From an uncultured Tenacibaculum sp. (GTDB lineage Bacteria > Bacteroidota > Bacteroidia > Flavobacteriales > Flavobacteriaceae): 64,000 nt of DNA. Positions 1 through 8,834 of the stretch are shown piece by piece. The notes under the pieces are model-generated. The model made no database searches. It was given only the letters and a program-made list of their open reading frames with translations, and was not told where the DNA came from. The position numbers and the translations under genes were made by a program. Location: contig CANMWK010000004.1 of assembly GCA_947501615.1 (NCBI GenBank), positions 186,001 to 250,000 of the forward strand. Reading direction: 5' to 3'. How positions within the stretch are numbered: the first letter of the stretch is position 1; each line of letters begins with the position of its first letter.

Positions 1-1
1 T

Positions 2-952
2 CATTGTAACAGAGAAATCAACACATGGCTTTCTAAGGATAATAGCATGGTTATTTGTGATCGTTATTATTTGTCTTCTTTGGTATATCAATCTAGCGAA
101 CAGCATCCTTTTGATGCTGTTATGAAAATCAATGAACATGCTACAAAACCAGATGTTACGCTTTTTATGAATGCTAGCAATGAAGTTTGTTATGAACGAA
201 TGGATATTCGTAACAAACCCAAAGAATTATTCGAGGAAGGATTGACTGAAACACGTGAAAAATACTTGAATGCTATTCAGTATTTGCAAGAAGTTAAAAA
301 CGAAAAAATTCAGATTGTAGATGCTAGTGGCACCATTAAAGAAGTATTAGAACGAGTAATTCATGTAATTTCTGATGAATTTTCTGAGGATATAAAAGCA
401 CAATTAATCACTGCTGTTAAAGCATATGAAATACCTTCATCAAATGTATTTTCTTTAGATGGAGAAATTCCTGATTTATGTACTTCAGTTATTCAAAAAA
501 TTTCAGCTAATAAAAGTTTTACTACCAACAATGGAAATGAGATAGTAAAAACGGAATTAGATGCGTTATCCTTTGTAGATAAAGGAATTCTATTTTTAAA
601 TTATTTAGAAAAGTTAGGTTATAATATTGGTGAAAAATGTTCGTGGACTTCTTTAGATAGTTTTACTATTGAATATTCCCTACCTGGTGGATTAGTTCAA
701 AAAGGAACTGCATTATTAATTAACGAAAATCAACGATACGATGCTATTTTAGGAACTGTTAGTCAATTAGCTGAACTAGAAAAAATGTCGGATTTTATGT
801 TTATTTTTAATCCTGGTCCATCTGATTTGATCACAAAGTTTTATGAAAGAGATATTATTAAATCTACCAAAGATCAATCGTTCTTATTCCCAAATATTCA
901 GCAAATAACTGAACAAGATTTATATGAATTTCTTGTTAATGAATTAGTTTAA
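2..952 (+). CDS. Thymidylate kinase-like protein with C-terminal extension (5' partial)
   Basis: The reading frame is open from base 2, so the gene begins before the window and the first internal ATG at 47 is not its start. The visible N-terminal part is dTMP-kinase-like: a DRYYLSSLVYQ motif, then KPDVTLFM and a YERMDIR lid-like segment, ending near VDASGTIKEVLERV. These match the DR(Y/H), strand and lid elements of the family, which phosphorylates dTMP to dTDP; the P-loop lies outside the window. Normal Tmk ends about there, but this protein continues for roughly 190 more residues of a region I do not recognise (for example LSFVDKGILFLNYLEKLGYN and FIFNPGPSDLITKFYER). It could be housekeeping tmk or a TMK-like NTPase fused to another domain. 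Confidence is high for the kinase part only. Confidence 0.75.
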   Translation, partial: HCNREINTWLSKDNSMVICDRYYLSSLVYQSSEQHPFDAVMKINEHATKPDVTLFMNASNEVCYERMDIRNKPKELFEEGLTETREKYLNAIQYLQEVKNEKIQIVDASGTIKEVLERVIHVISDEFSEDIKAQLITAVKAYEIPSSNVFSLDGEIPDLCTSVIQKISANKSFTTNNGNEIVKTELDALSFVDKGILFLNYLEKLGYNIGEKCSWTSLDSFTIEYSLPGGLVQKGTALLINENQRYDAILGTVSQLAELEKMSDFMFIFNPGPSDLITKFYERDIIKSTKDQSFLFPNIQQITEQDLYEFLVNELV

Positions 953-1372
953 AAATGTGTAGGGGAGAAGTATATTTGAAATTCTAATTATATTTTTTGT
1001 TTAACATAAAATGAGAGCTCGGAAATTGAGTGATTTTTCAGACTAAAAGGAGGAAAAATTGTATCGAAATTGGATTGTCATGTCAACCTCGAGCATTATT
1101 GAACTTAAAAAAGCTTTTAAATGAAGATAGCTTACGAAGTAAGTCGAGAGGTTTTCAATGAACTTCCCCGATGCAAGCATGCAGGGTATCTAGTTAAAAA
1201 GCTTTTTATATTTCGATACAAGTATCGGGTAATTAAACCCTTGGCTATCGCCCTACGATTAAAATTTCTAACAAGAACAAGGTCTTGTCTTTAGTTTATT
1301 TTGGGCGATAGTCGAAAGGCTCGACCTAACAACGAAAAATTATATAGTTGCAATTAACGATTGAAAAAATCA
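953..1372. other. Intergenic region with palindromes and one dispersed repeat copy
   Basis: There is no convincing gene in this 420-base gap. It holds an imperfect inverted pair (AACCTCGAG near 1085 and CGAGAGGTT near 1147), one copy of the ~100 bp dispersed repeat (1167-1266, listed separately), and a GGGCGATAGTCGAAAGGC segment near 1304 that echoes the end of that repeat. Confidence 0.6.
1167..1266 (+). repeat. Dispersed ~100 bp repeat R1, copy 1
   Basis: Begins CCCGATGCAAGCATG, contains CGATACAAGTATCGGG, and ends CTTGGCTATCGCCCTACGAT plus TAAAATT. It matches copies near 18536, 50266 (inverted) and 55699. Internal near-palindromes (CCCGAT...ATCGGG and ATCGCCCTACGAT) suggest that it can fold into hairpins. 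Confidence 0.8.
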
Positions 1373-1627
1373 ATGAACAACAAAGAGATTATTTTACATA
1401 ATATTTGCTATACAGAACTTGTCTATAATAGAATTAATAAAAAATTGAATTCTAGTTATTCAAAGGCTGAAATTGAAGAACTTTTACCTTCTATCATAAA
1501 AAAAACTAATCTGGTTAATTTCAGAAAAAAAGGAAAGAACATCTATATATCTAATGAAGAACATAATATAAAAATTACCATAAACATAAACACTTTTAGA
1601 GTAATTACTGTGGATAAGCTAAACTAA
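1373..1627 (+). CDS. DUF3781-like small protein
   Basis: An 84-residue protein starting at ATG 1373; a TTG at 1361 would add four residues. The pattern ILHNICYTELVYNRIKK-like helix, then VNFRKKGKNIYIS, and a final INTFRVITVDK strand resembles the DUF3781 family (L-TTELG-RIK ... RKGKNWYI ... Y-IITAHK). The family has no established biochemical role that I can state. It has no signal peptide or membrane segment, so it is probably cytoplasmic. It stands alone between two repeat-rich gaps, a setting typical of mobile accessory genes. Family assignment is from memory of the motif pattern. Confidence 0.55.
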   Translation: MNNKEIILHNICYTELVYNRINKKLNSSYSKAEIEELLPSIIKKTNLVNFRKKGKNIYISNEEHNIKITININTFRVITVDKLN

Positions 1628-1695
1628 ACTACCATCGGCTGAAGCCGAAGGGTTTGATATCGCCTAAAGGCGACTAAAGATATTACCAAACGAAG

Positions 1696-1775
1696 GAAGT
1701 TAAGGAGTTAGAGGAGTCAAAAGAAGTTTTCAAAATATTGAGAATAACTTCTTAACTCCTAAATTCTTTAACTTC
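1696..1775. repeat. Long imperfect inverted repeat
   Basis: The left arm (1696-1728, GAAGTTAAGGAGTT...) pairs with the right arm (1746-1775, AACTTCTTAACTCCT...), apart from a small gap and a few mismatches, leaving a 17-base loop. It is flanked by short hairpins built on CGCCTAAAGGCG near 1662 and near 1800. It lies between convergent genes (DUF3781 on plus, EamA on minus), so it could act as a bidirectional transcription barrier or be a mobile palindrome. Confidence 0.6.
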
Positions 1776-1843
1776 TAAAGAAAAAACTAAAGTCTTTGCC
1801 TAAAGGCGAGGGATTTCCCCCCTGATTGATACATTAATATACA

Positions 1844-2701
1844 CTAACGCTTACTCCGTATACTTTCTATAACAACAGTTGCTAAAATTAAACCTCCACC
1901 TAATAAGGTATTAATTTTTGGAATTTCATTAAGAAAAATAAGTGCTAAAATAATTCCGAAAATTGGCTGTACGCTACTAATAATACTTGTAGTAGAAGCC
2001 GAAAAAAACTGTAATGAATACACCATTAAACTATGCCCTATAGCTGTTGTTAAAAACGCTAAAAGCAATAAATAAGGTAATTGCTCTACTACCCCAGAAA
2101 TATCTCTTAAAAACAATACTGGAGAAAGGCATATGGTAATAATAACTGTTTGATATAACATTAATACGACTCCGTTATACTGACTTACATATCGCTTTAA
2201 AATAAGAATTCTAAAAGCATAACACAATGCAGATACAATACCGAAAACCATTCCTTGAACAGTAGTATTTCCAAAAGAAAATTCTGGCGATAAAATGTAC
2301 AGCCCTAACAACACTAAAACACCAAGCACAATATAAATCGGATTGAACTTTACTTTTAAAAATACGGGTTCTAAAAATGCAATAAATACAGGAAATGTAT
2401 ACAAGGATAACATTCCTATAGCAACATTAGAAAGTTTAAGGGCATAAAAATAGGTAATCCAATGTATTCCCATAAAAATACCAGCAATAACGAATGGTGA
2501 AATGTGCTTTTTCGACTTTAAGGATAACGATTCTTTCTTTAGTTTTAAAAAGACATATAAAATTACCATAGCGAAAGCTGCTCTAAAAAAAATAGAAACT
2601 TCTGGTAACATGGCGATGTATCGTCCTAAAACTCCAGAAGTACTGATAAAAAAAGTAGCTAACAATAATCCTAAGATTCGTTTAAAATGTGAGTTATTCA
2701 T
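1844..2701 (-). CDS. EamA-family (DMT superfamily) transporter
   Basis: A 285-residue integral membrane protein with about ten hydrophobic segments, arranged as two EamA repeats. The first half has FFISTSGVLGRYIAMLPEVSIFFRA and the second LTTAIGHSLMVYSL followed by SIISSVQPIFGIILALIFLNE, which is the classic second-repeat signature of drug/metabolite exporters. The length is normal for the family. The substrate cannot be read from sequence. Its ATG overlaps the end of the upstream phosphatase gene by 8 bases, so the two are likely one operon. Confidence 0.85.
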   Translation of the reverse strand: MNNSHFKRILGLLLATFFISTSGVLGRYIAMLPEVSIFFRAAFAMVILYVFLKLKKESLSLKSKKHISPFVIAGIFMGIHWITYFYALKLSNVAIGMLSLYTFPVFIAFLEPVFLKVKFNPIYIVLGVLVLLGLYILSPEFSFGNTTVQGMVFGIVSALCYAFRILILKRYVSQYNGVVLMLYQTVIITICLSPVLFLRDISGVVEQLPYLLLLAFLTTAIGHSLMVYSLQFFSASTTSIISSVQPIFGIILALIFLNEIPKINTLLGGGLILATVVIESIRSKR

Positions 2702-3428
2702 TTGTGTAACTTTCTATTTTAATAATCGCAATATCATCTGTAGGAACATAATCAAAGTTTTTTTCTAAGACATTAATTTTCGATGTTAATGTCATTGACT
2801 TTTCTTCATGTACAAGAAAATTAATGATTTCTTCTTCAGACGTAAGCGTTTTGCTATTCTTTAAGTTTTTAAATGCAAAAATTCCATCTGTGGCTAAACT
2901 AAGCGTTTTAAAATTAGGAACCGTAATTTTTTGTGTTTGATTATCATACCAATTTTTAAAAGAATCTTTTAAATGGTATGCCAAATAGTTCGGTTTATCA
3001 TTACTTTCGAAGTCATAATGTTTTTGATTTACAGTGACCAAACCATCACCAGCAATTAAAATTTCTGCTGCTGCTGTTTCTGTATCTACAATAGCTAAAA
3101 CTATAGTGGAAAGTAATTCGTAAACATCTAAATCTAGTAGATTTTTAATCTTTTTTAATTCACTAAAAAATTGTTCTGAAATTGTATGTAGCTTATCCGA
3201 TAATTGTGTGTTTTCTTTTGTGATAAAATCTTTATGAAATTCTTTTTTGCTGATATTTCTTAATAATTTTCCGAATAAAATTGAGGCAAAAACCGACTCA
3301 TTTCCAGATGAGCAACCATCAAAAACAGCAACTAATTTTTCATGATCTGCTGTGTTTTCTATCAGTAAAAAGTCTTCGCAATGATTGGTGTGAAATTCAC
3401 CTATTTGAAGTATATAATCTATGTGCAT
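2694..3428 (-). CDS. PP2C-like (PPM) serine/threonine phosphatase domain protein
   Basis: 244 residues from ATG 3428; a TTG at 3437 would add three. VAVFDGCSSGNESVFAS is a PPM-type metal-binding motif (usually DGxGG), LSTIVLAIVDTETAAAEILIAGDGLVTV matches the ATA..GDSR-like strand, and LSLATDGIFAF plus PTDDIAIIKI match the distal SDG and DD(I/A) metal motifs. PPM enzymes remove phosphate from Ser/Thr using two metals. No membrane segment is present. It shares an operon with the EamA transporter. The substrate is unknown; some motif residues differ from textbook forms, so activity is likely but not certain. Confidence 0.7.
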   Translation of the reverse strand: MHIDYILQIGEFHTNHCEDFLLIENTADHEKLVAVFDGCSSGNESVFASILFGKLLRNISKKEFHKDFITKENTQLSDKLHTISEQFFSELKKIKNLLDLDVYELLSTIVLAIVDTETAAAEILIAGDGLVTVNQKHYDFESNDKPNYLAYHLKDSFKNWYDNQTQKITVPNFKTLSLATDGIFAFKNLKNSKTLTSEEEIINFLVHEEKSMTLTSKINVLEKNFDYVPTDDIAIIKIESYTNE

Positions 3429-3488
3429 TCCCTGCAAAATTAGGAAATGTAAATGAAATTATTTAGTAATTACTTTTCAAATGATAAT

Positions 3489-4838
3489 CTACTTTACAAA
3501 AATTTTATCAAGCGTTCTTCTTGTTTTCTTACTAGTAAGCTTCAATTTATCTTGTAAAACCTTTCCTTTATCAGATAATAACACCACTGTTGGAAAAGAA
3601 GAAATATTATAGGTTTTCACAAACTTAGCTTTAGAACCGTTGTATAATAAATGTGCTCCTTTGTTTTTACTATTTTGAGCAATTGCTCTCCATTTCTCAA
3701 TATCTTCTTGCTTATCTACAGAAATATTCACAAAAACGATATTATAATCGTGGTAGTCCTCTTTCAATTTCTCGATAGTATTAAAGTTTTCTACACAAGT
3801 CTCGCACCAAGACGCCCAAATATTCATTAAGATATAATTTCCTTTGTATTGAGAGAGTTTTACCTTTTCATCATTCGTAGTTAAAAAACTAAATTTAGAC
3901 AGGTTTTTCTCTGCTTCTACCAAACGTACTTTGTCGTATTCAACCTTAGCTTGAGAAATTAACTCTAACGTTGCAGAATTCGATTTAATAAGGCTAAAAT
4001 AATCTCGTGTTCTTTGTGGTGTATCAGTACTCATTAATTCAAATAAACTCTTTAAAACACCTTGTTTTAAAGGAGCAGTACGAATAGAAGAGAGAATATC
4101 TCTCATCATTGCTAAATCTGTTGCTTTCTCTAAATCTTTTCTCCATTTTAAAACACTTAGCGCTGCATAAGAATCGTATTTTTCAAAAAGATGATCAGTA
4201 TCAAAATGAATATGCGAAAGAGGCTCTAAAAAAGCCTTTGAAGGATAAATACTGTCTTTATACTCATAATATACTTTTGCGTCTTCATACTTTAACAAAT
4301 CTAGAGAATATCCGTATTGCAAATTTTTCATTTCTTCATCAACAAAATCTTTATCTAAGTTCCCTGAAAATAAAATACCGTAGAGTCCTTTGTAATATCC
4401 ATCTATTTTTTTGAGATAGTTATTTTCATCTCCTTCATAAAACTCACGATCAAAGTACGTTCTTTCTGCACCATTTTCTCCTAAGCGTATTGCCTTTTTT
4501 TTCGCTAAAAACTCATTGATAGGTGCTCCTTTACCGGAAAACTGTAACGAATTGTGAAAGTCTTCAGCATCAAAGGAAATCGTAAGCTCATGTTCTGGCT
4601 TTACATATAATACTGCTTTTTCTTCTTCTTTTTGTAAAATATAATATCCTTCTTCTAAACTTATTCCATCTAGTTCAAAGTTTAGTGTTTTAAGTGTAAC
4701 ATTACGCACTACTTCATCTGTTACTTTTCGTATTGAAAAAGTACTTCCAATTGTATCATTTTCTATATCAAAAAATATCTTTTGACCAAAAATACTTGTC
4801 ATACTTAATAGTAATAAACTAGTAACTATTTTTTTCAT
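3489..4838 (-). CDS. TlpA-like thioredoxin-fold lipoprotein/periplasmic protein
   Basis: About 450 residues with an N-terminal signal peptide (KKIVTSLLLLSMTSIFG). A long helical N-terminal region of unknown fold is followed by a TlpA/AhpC-type thioredoxin domain (about 315-451). The active site is WASWCETC (cysteines about 347 and 350, in the numbering from the alternative ATG at 4844) with a cis-proline in SSFPTVV near 418. Such proteins in Bacteroidota are periplasmic thiol-disulfide reductases. An alternative ATG at 4844 adds two residues. The gene stands alone, with the 160-residue lipoprotein gene downstream on the same strand. Substrate unknown. Confidence 0.8.
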   Translation of the reverse strand: MKKIVTSLLLLSMTSIFGQKIFFDIENDTIGSTFSIRKVTDEVVRNVTLKTLNFELDGISLEEGYYILQKEEEKAVLYVKPEHELTISFDAEDFHNSLQFSGKGAPINEFLAKKKAIRLGENGAERTYFDREFYEGDENNYLKKIDGYYKGLYGILFSGNLDKDFVDEEMKNLQYGYSLDLLKYEDAKVYYEYKDSIYPSKAFLEPLSHIHFDTDHLFEKYDSYAALSVLKWRKDLEKATDLAMMRDILSSIRTAPLKQGVLKSLFELMSTDTPQRTRDYFSLIKSNSATLELISQAKVEYDKVRLVEAEKNLSKFSFLTTNDEKVKLSQYKGNYILMNIWASWCETCVENFNTIEKLKEDYHDYNIVFVNISVDKQEDIEKWRAIAQNSKNKGAHLLYNGSKAKFVKTYNISSFPTVVLLSDKGKVLQDKLKLTSKKTRRTLDKIFVK

Positions 4839-4913
4839 AATCATTACTTTACACGGCTACAAATTAACTCATTTATTTTTCTCTAAAGCAAGAAATATGC
4901 CTAAAACTAGGTT

Positions 4914-5396
4914 TTAAATTCCTTGCGAACTTGTTTCAGGAAAATTCACGTTATTCAACCTAATCTCTTCCATTTTCTTAGCATATGCTTTAACAACCAT
5001 TTTATTATCACTGGAAGAAAAACCTGTTCTGTATTTTTTATTTTCTTTTCTATCTAGTAGAAAAAAATCATGAAACTTTCCATACTCTCCCGTGTCTGCG
5101 AAATCAAAATCAAAAATATAAGGATATGTATTTAAATCTTGATATTTTTTAATTGTTTCTATCGCTTTAAAACTAACAAAAACGTGTTTTCCTTTATAAT
5201 ATTTTATAAATTCCTGTTTTAGTTCTTCATCTAAATTCTTTATCAAAAGCACTTCATCTTTTTTTATGAATTTTGGAGGAATAGTTCCATGCTCAACTCC
5301 AATTTTAGATAATGCTGTTCTGTACACTTTTGAGCTTCCACAAGACGCTAACACCACAATGGTGGCTAAAAGTAAAACCTTTGTAATTTTTCTCAT
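4914..5396 (-). CDS. Hypothetical lipoprotein (160 aa)
   Basis: It starts with a lipoprotein signal (LLLATIVVLASCGSS; lipidated Cys about residue 19), so it should sit in the envelope. The mature part is about 140 residues, rich in charged residues, with no family I recognise. It lies 9 bases after the end of mfd on the same strand and may be co-transcribed with it. Function unknown. Confidence 0.6.
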   Translation of the reverse strand: MRKITKVLLLATIVVLASCGSSKVYRTALSKIGVEHGTIPPKFIKKDEVLLIKNLDEELKQEFIKYYKGKHVFVSFKAIETIKKYQDLNTYPYIFDFDFADTGEYGKFHDFFLLDRKENKKYRTGFSSSDNKMVVKAYAKKMEEIRLNNVNFPETSSQGI

Positions 5397-5405
5397 TCTT
5401 AGTTT

Positions 5406-8400
5406 TTATATTGATTTTAATATTTCCAACGCTTTTTTAACTGTATCAATCTTAATGAATGTGATTAATAATCGTAAACCATTTTTCGTTTGCTTTTCTT
5501 TCATCACACAGCTTTTAGAATTGTGCTGTACGTATTTTAGCATCTTAGTAAATGCTTCTGTTTGATAGAAATCACTTTGCTGATCGGATACGAAATATCC
5601 GATCATGCGTTTTTGTTTTAAGATGATTTTCTCTAATCCTAATGATTTTGCAAACCATTTGATACGAACAGAATCTAGTAAATCTTGAACTTGAGTCGGA
5701 TACTCACCAAATCGGTCAATTAAGTTGGTTTCAAAAACTTGCAATGCTTCTTCAGATTCTAATTCACCTAATTGTTTGTATAAATTCAGACGTTCTGTGA
5801 TAGAATTCACGTAATCATCTGGGAATAAAATCTCAAAATCAGTGTCAATTTGAACTTCTTTCACATATTCTTTCGGACCAGCATTTTCATCAACAGGATA
5901 CAGTTCTTTAAATTCATTTTCCTTCAATTCTTCAATCGCTTCCTTTAGAATTTTCTGATAAGTATCGAAACCAATATCGTTGATAAATCCACTTTGTTCT
6001 CCTCCTAATAAATCTCCGGCTCCACGGATTTCTAAATCTTTCATGGCAATATTCAATCCGCTTCCTAATTCAGAAAACATTTCTAAAGCCTGAATACGTT
6101 TACGCGCTTCTTCCGTCATCATATGATACGGTGGCGTAATGAAATAACAGAATGCTTTTTTGTTCGAACGCCCTACACGACCACGCATTTGATGTAAATC
6201 TGACAATCCGAAGTTATTGGCATTATTGATAAAAATCGTGTTGGCATTCGGTACATCTAATCCACTTTCAATAATTGTGGTAGACACTAAAACATCGAAC
6301 TCTCCGTTCATAAAAGCCAGCATTAATTCCTCTAGCTTTTTCCCTTCCATTTGTCCGTGTCCGATTCCAATTTTTGCTGAAGGAACCAAACGTTGCAACA
6401 TTCCGGCAACTTCTTTAATATTCTCGATTCTGTTATGAATAAAAAATACTTGACCTCCACGTGAAATTTCATAAGAAATCGCATCACGCATCGTTTCTTC
6501 GGATAAACGAACCACATTGGTTTCTACCGGATGACGGTTGGGTGGTGGTGTTTTTATGACTGATAAATCACGTGCAGCCATTAAACTAAATTGTAACGTA
6601 CGTGGAATTGGCGTTGCTGTTAAGGTTAATGTATCTACATTTTCCTTAATCGTTTTCAATTTATCTTTTGCTGCAACTCCGAACTTTTGTTCTTCATCAA
6701 TAATTAATAAACCTAAATCTTTAAACTGTACATTTTTGTTCGTTAATTGATGTGTTCCAATCACAATGTCTACGGAACCATCGGTTAACCCTTCTAAAAC
6801 GCCTTTTTTCTGTTTTGCGGTACGAAAACGGTTTAAATAATCTATTTGTACAGGAAATTGTTTTAAACGCTCAGAAAACGTTTTAAAGTGCTGAAACGCT
6901 AAAATTGTAGTAGGCACTAACACCGCAACTTGTTTTCCGTTATCTACAGCTTTAAAAGCAGCACGAATGGCAACTTCTGTTTTTCCGAAACCAACATCAC
7001 CACAAACTAAGCGATCCATTGGTTGGTCTTTTTCCATATCGGCTTTTACATCTTGTGTTGCTGTAAACTGATCTGGTGTATCTTCATATAAGAAACTTGC
7101 TTCTAACTCATGTTGCATATGCGTATCTGGACCAAAAGCGTGTCCTTTTTCTAATTTACGTTTTGCATAAAGTTTTATTAGGTTAAAGGCGATCTCTTTA
7201 ACGCGAGTTTTAGTTTTTTGCTTGATTTTCTTCCACGCATTCGATCCTAGTTTAAAGATCTTTGGCGGTTTTCCATCTTTTCCATTGAATTTAGAAATCT
7301 TGTGTAGCGAGTGAATGCTCACATACAAAATATCGCGATCGCCATAAATTAATTTAATCGCTTCTTGTTTCTTTCCTTCAACATCGATTTTTTGTAACCC
7401 TGCGAATTTTCCAACTCCATGATCGATATGGGTTACATAATCACCTTTTTCTAAATTGGTGAGTTCTTTTAGCGTAATCGATTGTTTTTTGGCGTAGCCA
7501 TTTTTCAGTCGGAACTTATGGTAACGTTCAAAAATTTGATGATCGGTATAGCAAACTATTTTCTGATCTTCATCGATAAATCCTTGATAAATCGGAAAAA
7601 CTACCGTTTCGTAATGTACGGCAACATCGGCATCTTCAAAAATATCGTGAAAACGCTGTGCTTGTTTTTCATTAGCACAGAAAATATAGTTGGTGTATCC
7701 TTTGGAATGATGAACGTTTAAATCTTCGATTAGTAAATCGAACTGCTTATTGAATGAAGGTTGTGAACGGACTGAGAATTTTATACTCGTACCCTGAGCT
7801 CCGTCGAAGGGTTCATTTCGATTAGACTCAATGACCTTGCTTCGATTGGACTCAGTGATCCTACTCTGTTTATCCAAATAAGCCACTGTAAAATCTTGCA
7901 ATTGATTTTTAATCAATGTTCCATCGCAGAATAATTCTGATGGTTTTGAATGTTTAATGTCTTCCGACAGTTTTTCAAATTCTACTTCCGCTTTGCGGAA
8001 AAATTTATCGAGATTTCCGGTAAGTAAATCCTGATTTTTAATCAGCAATACCGTTTTTGCTGAAATATATTTTAAAAAGCTTTCTCGTGATTCTTGTAAT
8101 GCCTTGTTTTCTACATTTGGCATAATACTCACCTTGGTGAGTTTTTCTTTCGACAGTTGCGTTTCTACATCAAATGTTCGGATGCTGTCTACTTCATCTC
8201 CAAAAAATTCGATTCGATACGGTTCATCGTTTGAGAATGAAAACACATCTACAATTCCTCCACGTACTGAAAACTCACCTGGTTCAGTAACAAAATCAAC
8301 CCGATTGAAATTGTACTCGAACAAGACTTCGTTGATAAAATCAAGTGATAGATTTTCGCCTTGATTTACCTTGAGTGTGTTTTTTTCTAACTCTTTCTTC

Positions 8401-8801
8401 GTTACTACTTTTTCGAATAGCGCAGTAGGGTAGGTAACAATTATCGCTGGTTTTTTACGTGAATTGATACGATTCAGCACTTCCGATCGCAGCAATACAT
8501 TAGCGTTGTCGGTTTCTTCTATTTGATATGGACGACGATACGAACCGGGATAAAACAGCACGTTTTTTTCTCCTAGCAATTGCTCCAAATCGTTTAAATA
8601 ATATGCGGCTTCTTCTTTATCATCACAGATAAACAGAAAAGGTTTATCGGCAGTTTTAAAACTTTCGGATATGACAAAAGACAACGAAGAACCAACCAAA
8701 TTCGAAATTTGAAAATGGTGTTTTTCTTGTTGTAATGCTTGTTGTACCAAACCTACCTTTGTAGCATTTTGGTAGTAGTTTACAATGGTTTGCTTACTCA
8801 A
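5406..8801 (-). CDS. mfd: Transcription-repair coupling factor Mfd
   Basis: A 1131-residue Mfd: the N-terminal UvrB-like region, an RNA polymerase interaction domain starting near LEKGDYVTHIDHGVGKF, then a superfamily 2 translocase with CGDVGFGKTEVA (Walker A), IIDEEQKFG (DEEQ box), TATPIPRTLQ and QMRGRVGRS (motif VI), and the C-terminal TRCF domain. Mfd removes stalled RNA polymerase from DNA lesions and recruits UvrA. The best start is TTG 8801; I see no suitable ATG. Oddity: residues about 315-339 (ITESNRSKVIESNRNEPF...) look like a translated palindromic repeat inserted in frame. hamB ends 33 bases upstream on the same strand, so read-through from the defence operon into mfd is possible. 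Confidence 0.97.
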   Translation of the reverse strand: MSKQTIVNYYQNATKVGLVQQALQQEKHHFQISNLVGSSLSFVISESFKTADKPFLFICDDKEEAAYYLNDLEQLLGEKNVLFYPGSYRRPYQIEETDNANVLLRSEVLNRINSRKKPAIIVTYPTALFEKVVTKKELEKNTLKVNQGENLSLDFINEVLFEYNFNRVDFVTEPGEFSVRGGIVDVFSFSNDEPYRIEFFGDEVDSIRTFDVETQLSKEKLTKVSIMPNVENKALQESRESFLKYISAKTVLLIKNQDLLTGNLDKFFRKAEVEFEKLSEDIKHSKPSELFCDGTLIKNQLQDFTVAYLDKQSRITESNRSKVIESNRNEPFDGAQGTSIKFSVRSQPSFNKQFDLLIEDLNVHHSKGYTNYIFCANEKQAQRFHDIFEDADVAVHYETVVFPIYQGFIDEDQKIVCYTDHQIFERYHKFRLKNGYAKKQSITLKELTNLEKGDYVTHIDHGVGKFAGLQKIDVEGKKQEAIKLIYGDRDILYVSIHSLHKISKFNGKDGKPPKIFKLGSNAWKKIKQKTKTRVKEIAFNLIKLYAKRKLEKGHAFGPDTHMQHELEASFLYEDTPDQFTATQDVKADMEKDQPMDRLVCGDVGFGKTEVAIRAAFKAVDNGKQVAVLVPTTILAFQHFKTFSERLKQFPVQIDYLNRFRTAKQKKGVLEGLTDGSVDIVIGTHQLTNKNVQFKDLGLLIIDEEQKFGVAAKDKLKTIKENVDTLTLTATPIPRTLQFSLMAARDLSVIKTPPPNRHPVETNVVRLSEETMRDAISYEISRGGQVFFIHNRIENIKEVAGMLQRLVPSAKIGIGHGQMEGKKLEELMLAFMNGEFDVLVSTTIIESGLDVPNANTIFINNANNFGLSDLHQMRGRVGRSNKKAFCYFITPPYHMMTEEARKRIQALEMFSELGSGLNIAMKDLEIRGAGDLLGGEQSGFINDIGFDTYQKILKEAIEELKENEFKELYPVDENAGPKEYVKEVQIDTDFEILFPDDYVNSITERLNLYKQLGELESEEALQVFETNLIDRFGEYPTQVQDLLDSVRIKWFAKSLGLEKIILKQKRMIGYFVSDQQSDFYQTEAFTKMLKYVQHNSKSCVMKEKQTKNGLRLLITFIKIDTVKKALEILKSI
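7785..7860 (-). repeat. Palindromic repeat inserted in frame within mfd (R4)
   Basis: The segment contains ACCCTGAGCTCCGTCGAAGG followed by GT (7791-7812), whose outer 5 bases are inverted repeats, and two similar ~20 bp units (ATTTCGATTAGACTCAATGA and GCTTCGATTGGACTCAGTGA). On the coding strand it reads as ESNR...ESNRNEPFDGAQG. The length of about 76 bases has fuzzy edges, and the reading frame is preserved. Confidence 0.7.
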
Positions 8802-8834
8802 CGGTAAAAATTTTGAGCAAAGATACGGGAAAAC

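Noticed and set aside
953-1372. tRNA or structured RNA gene in the repeat-rich gap
   Set aside because: Hairpins are present but no cloverleaf or known riboswitch pattern could be formed by eye.
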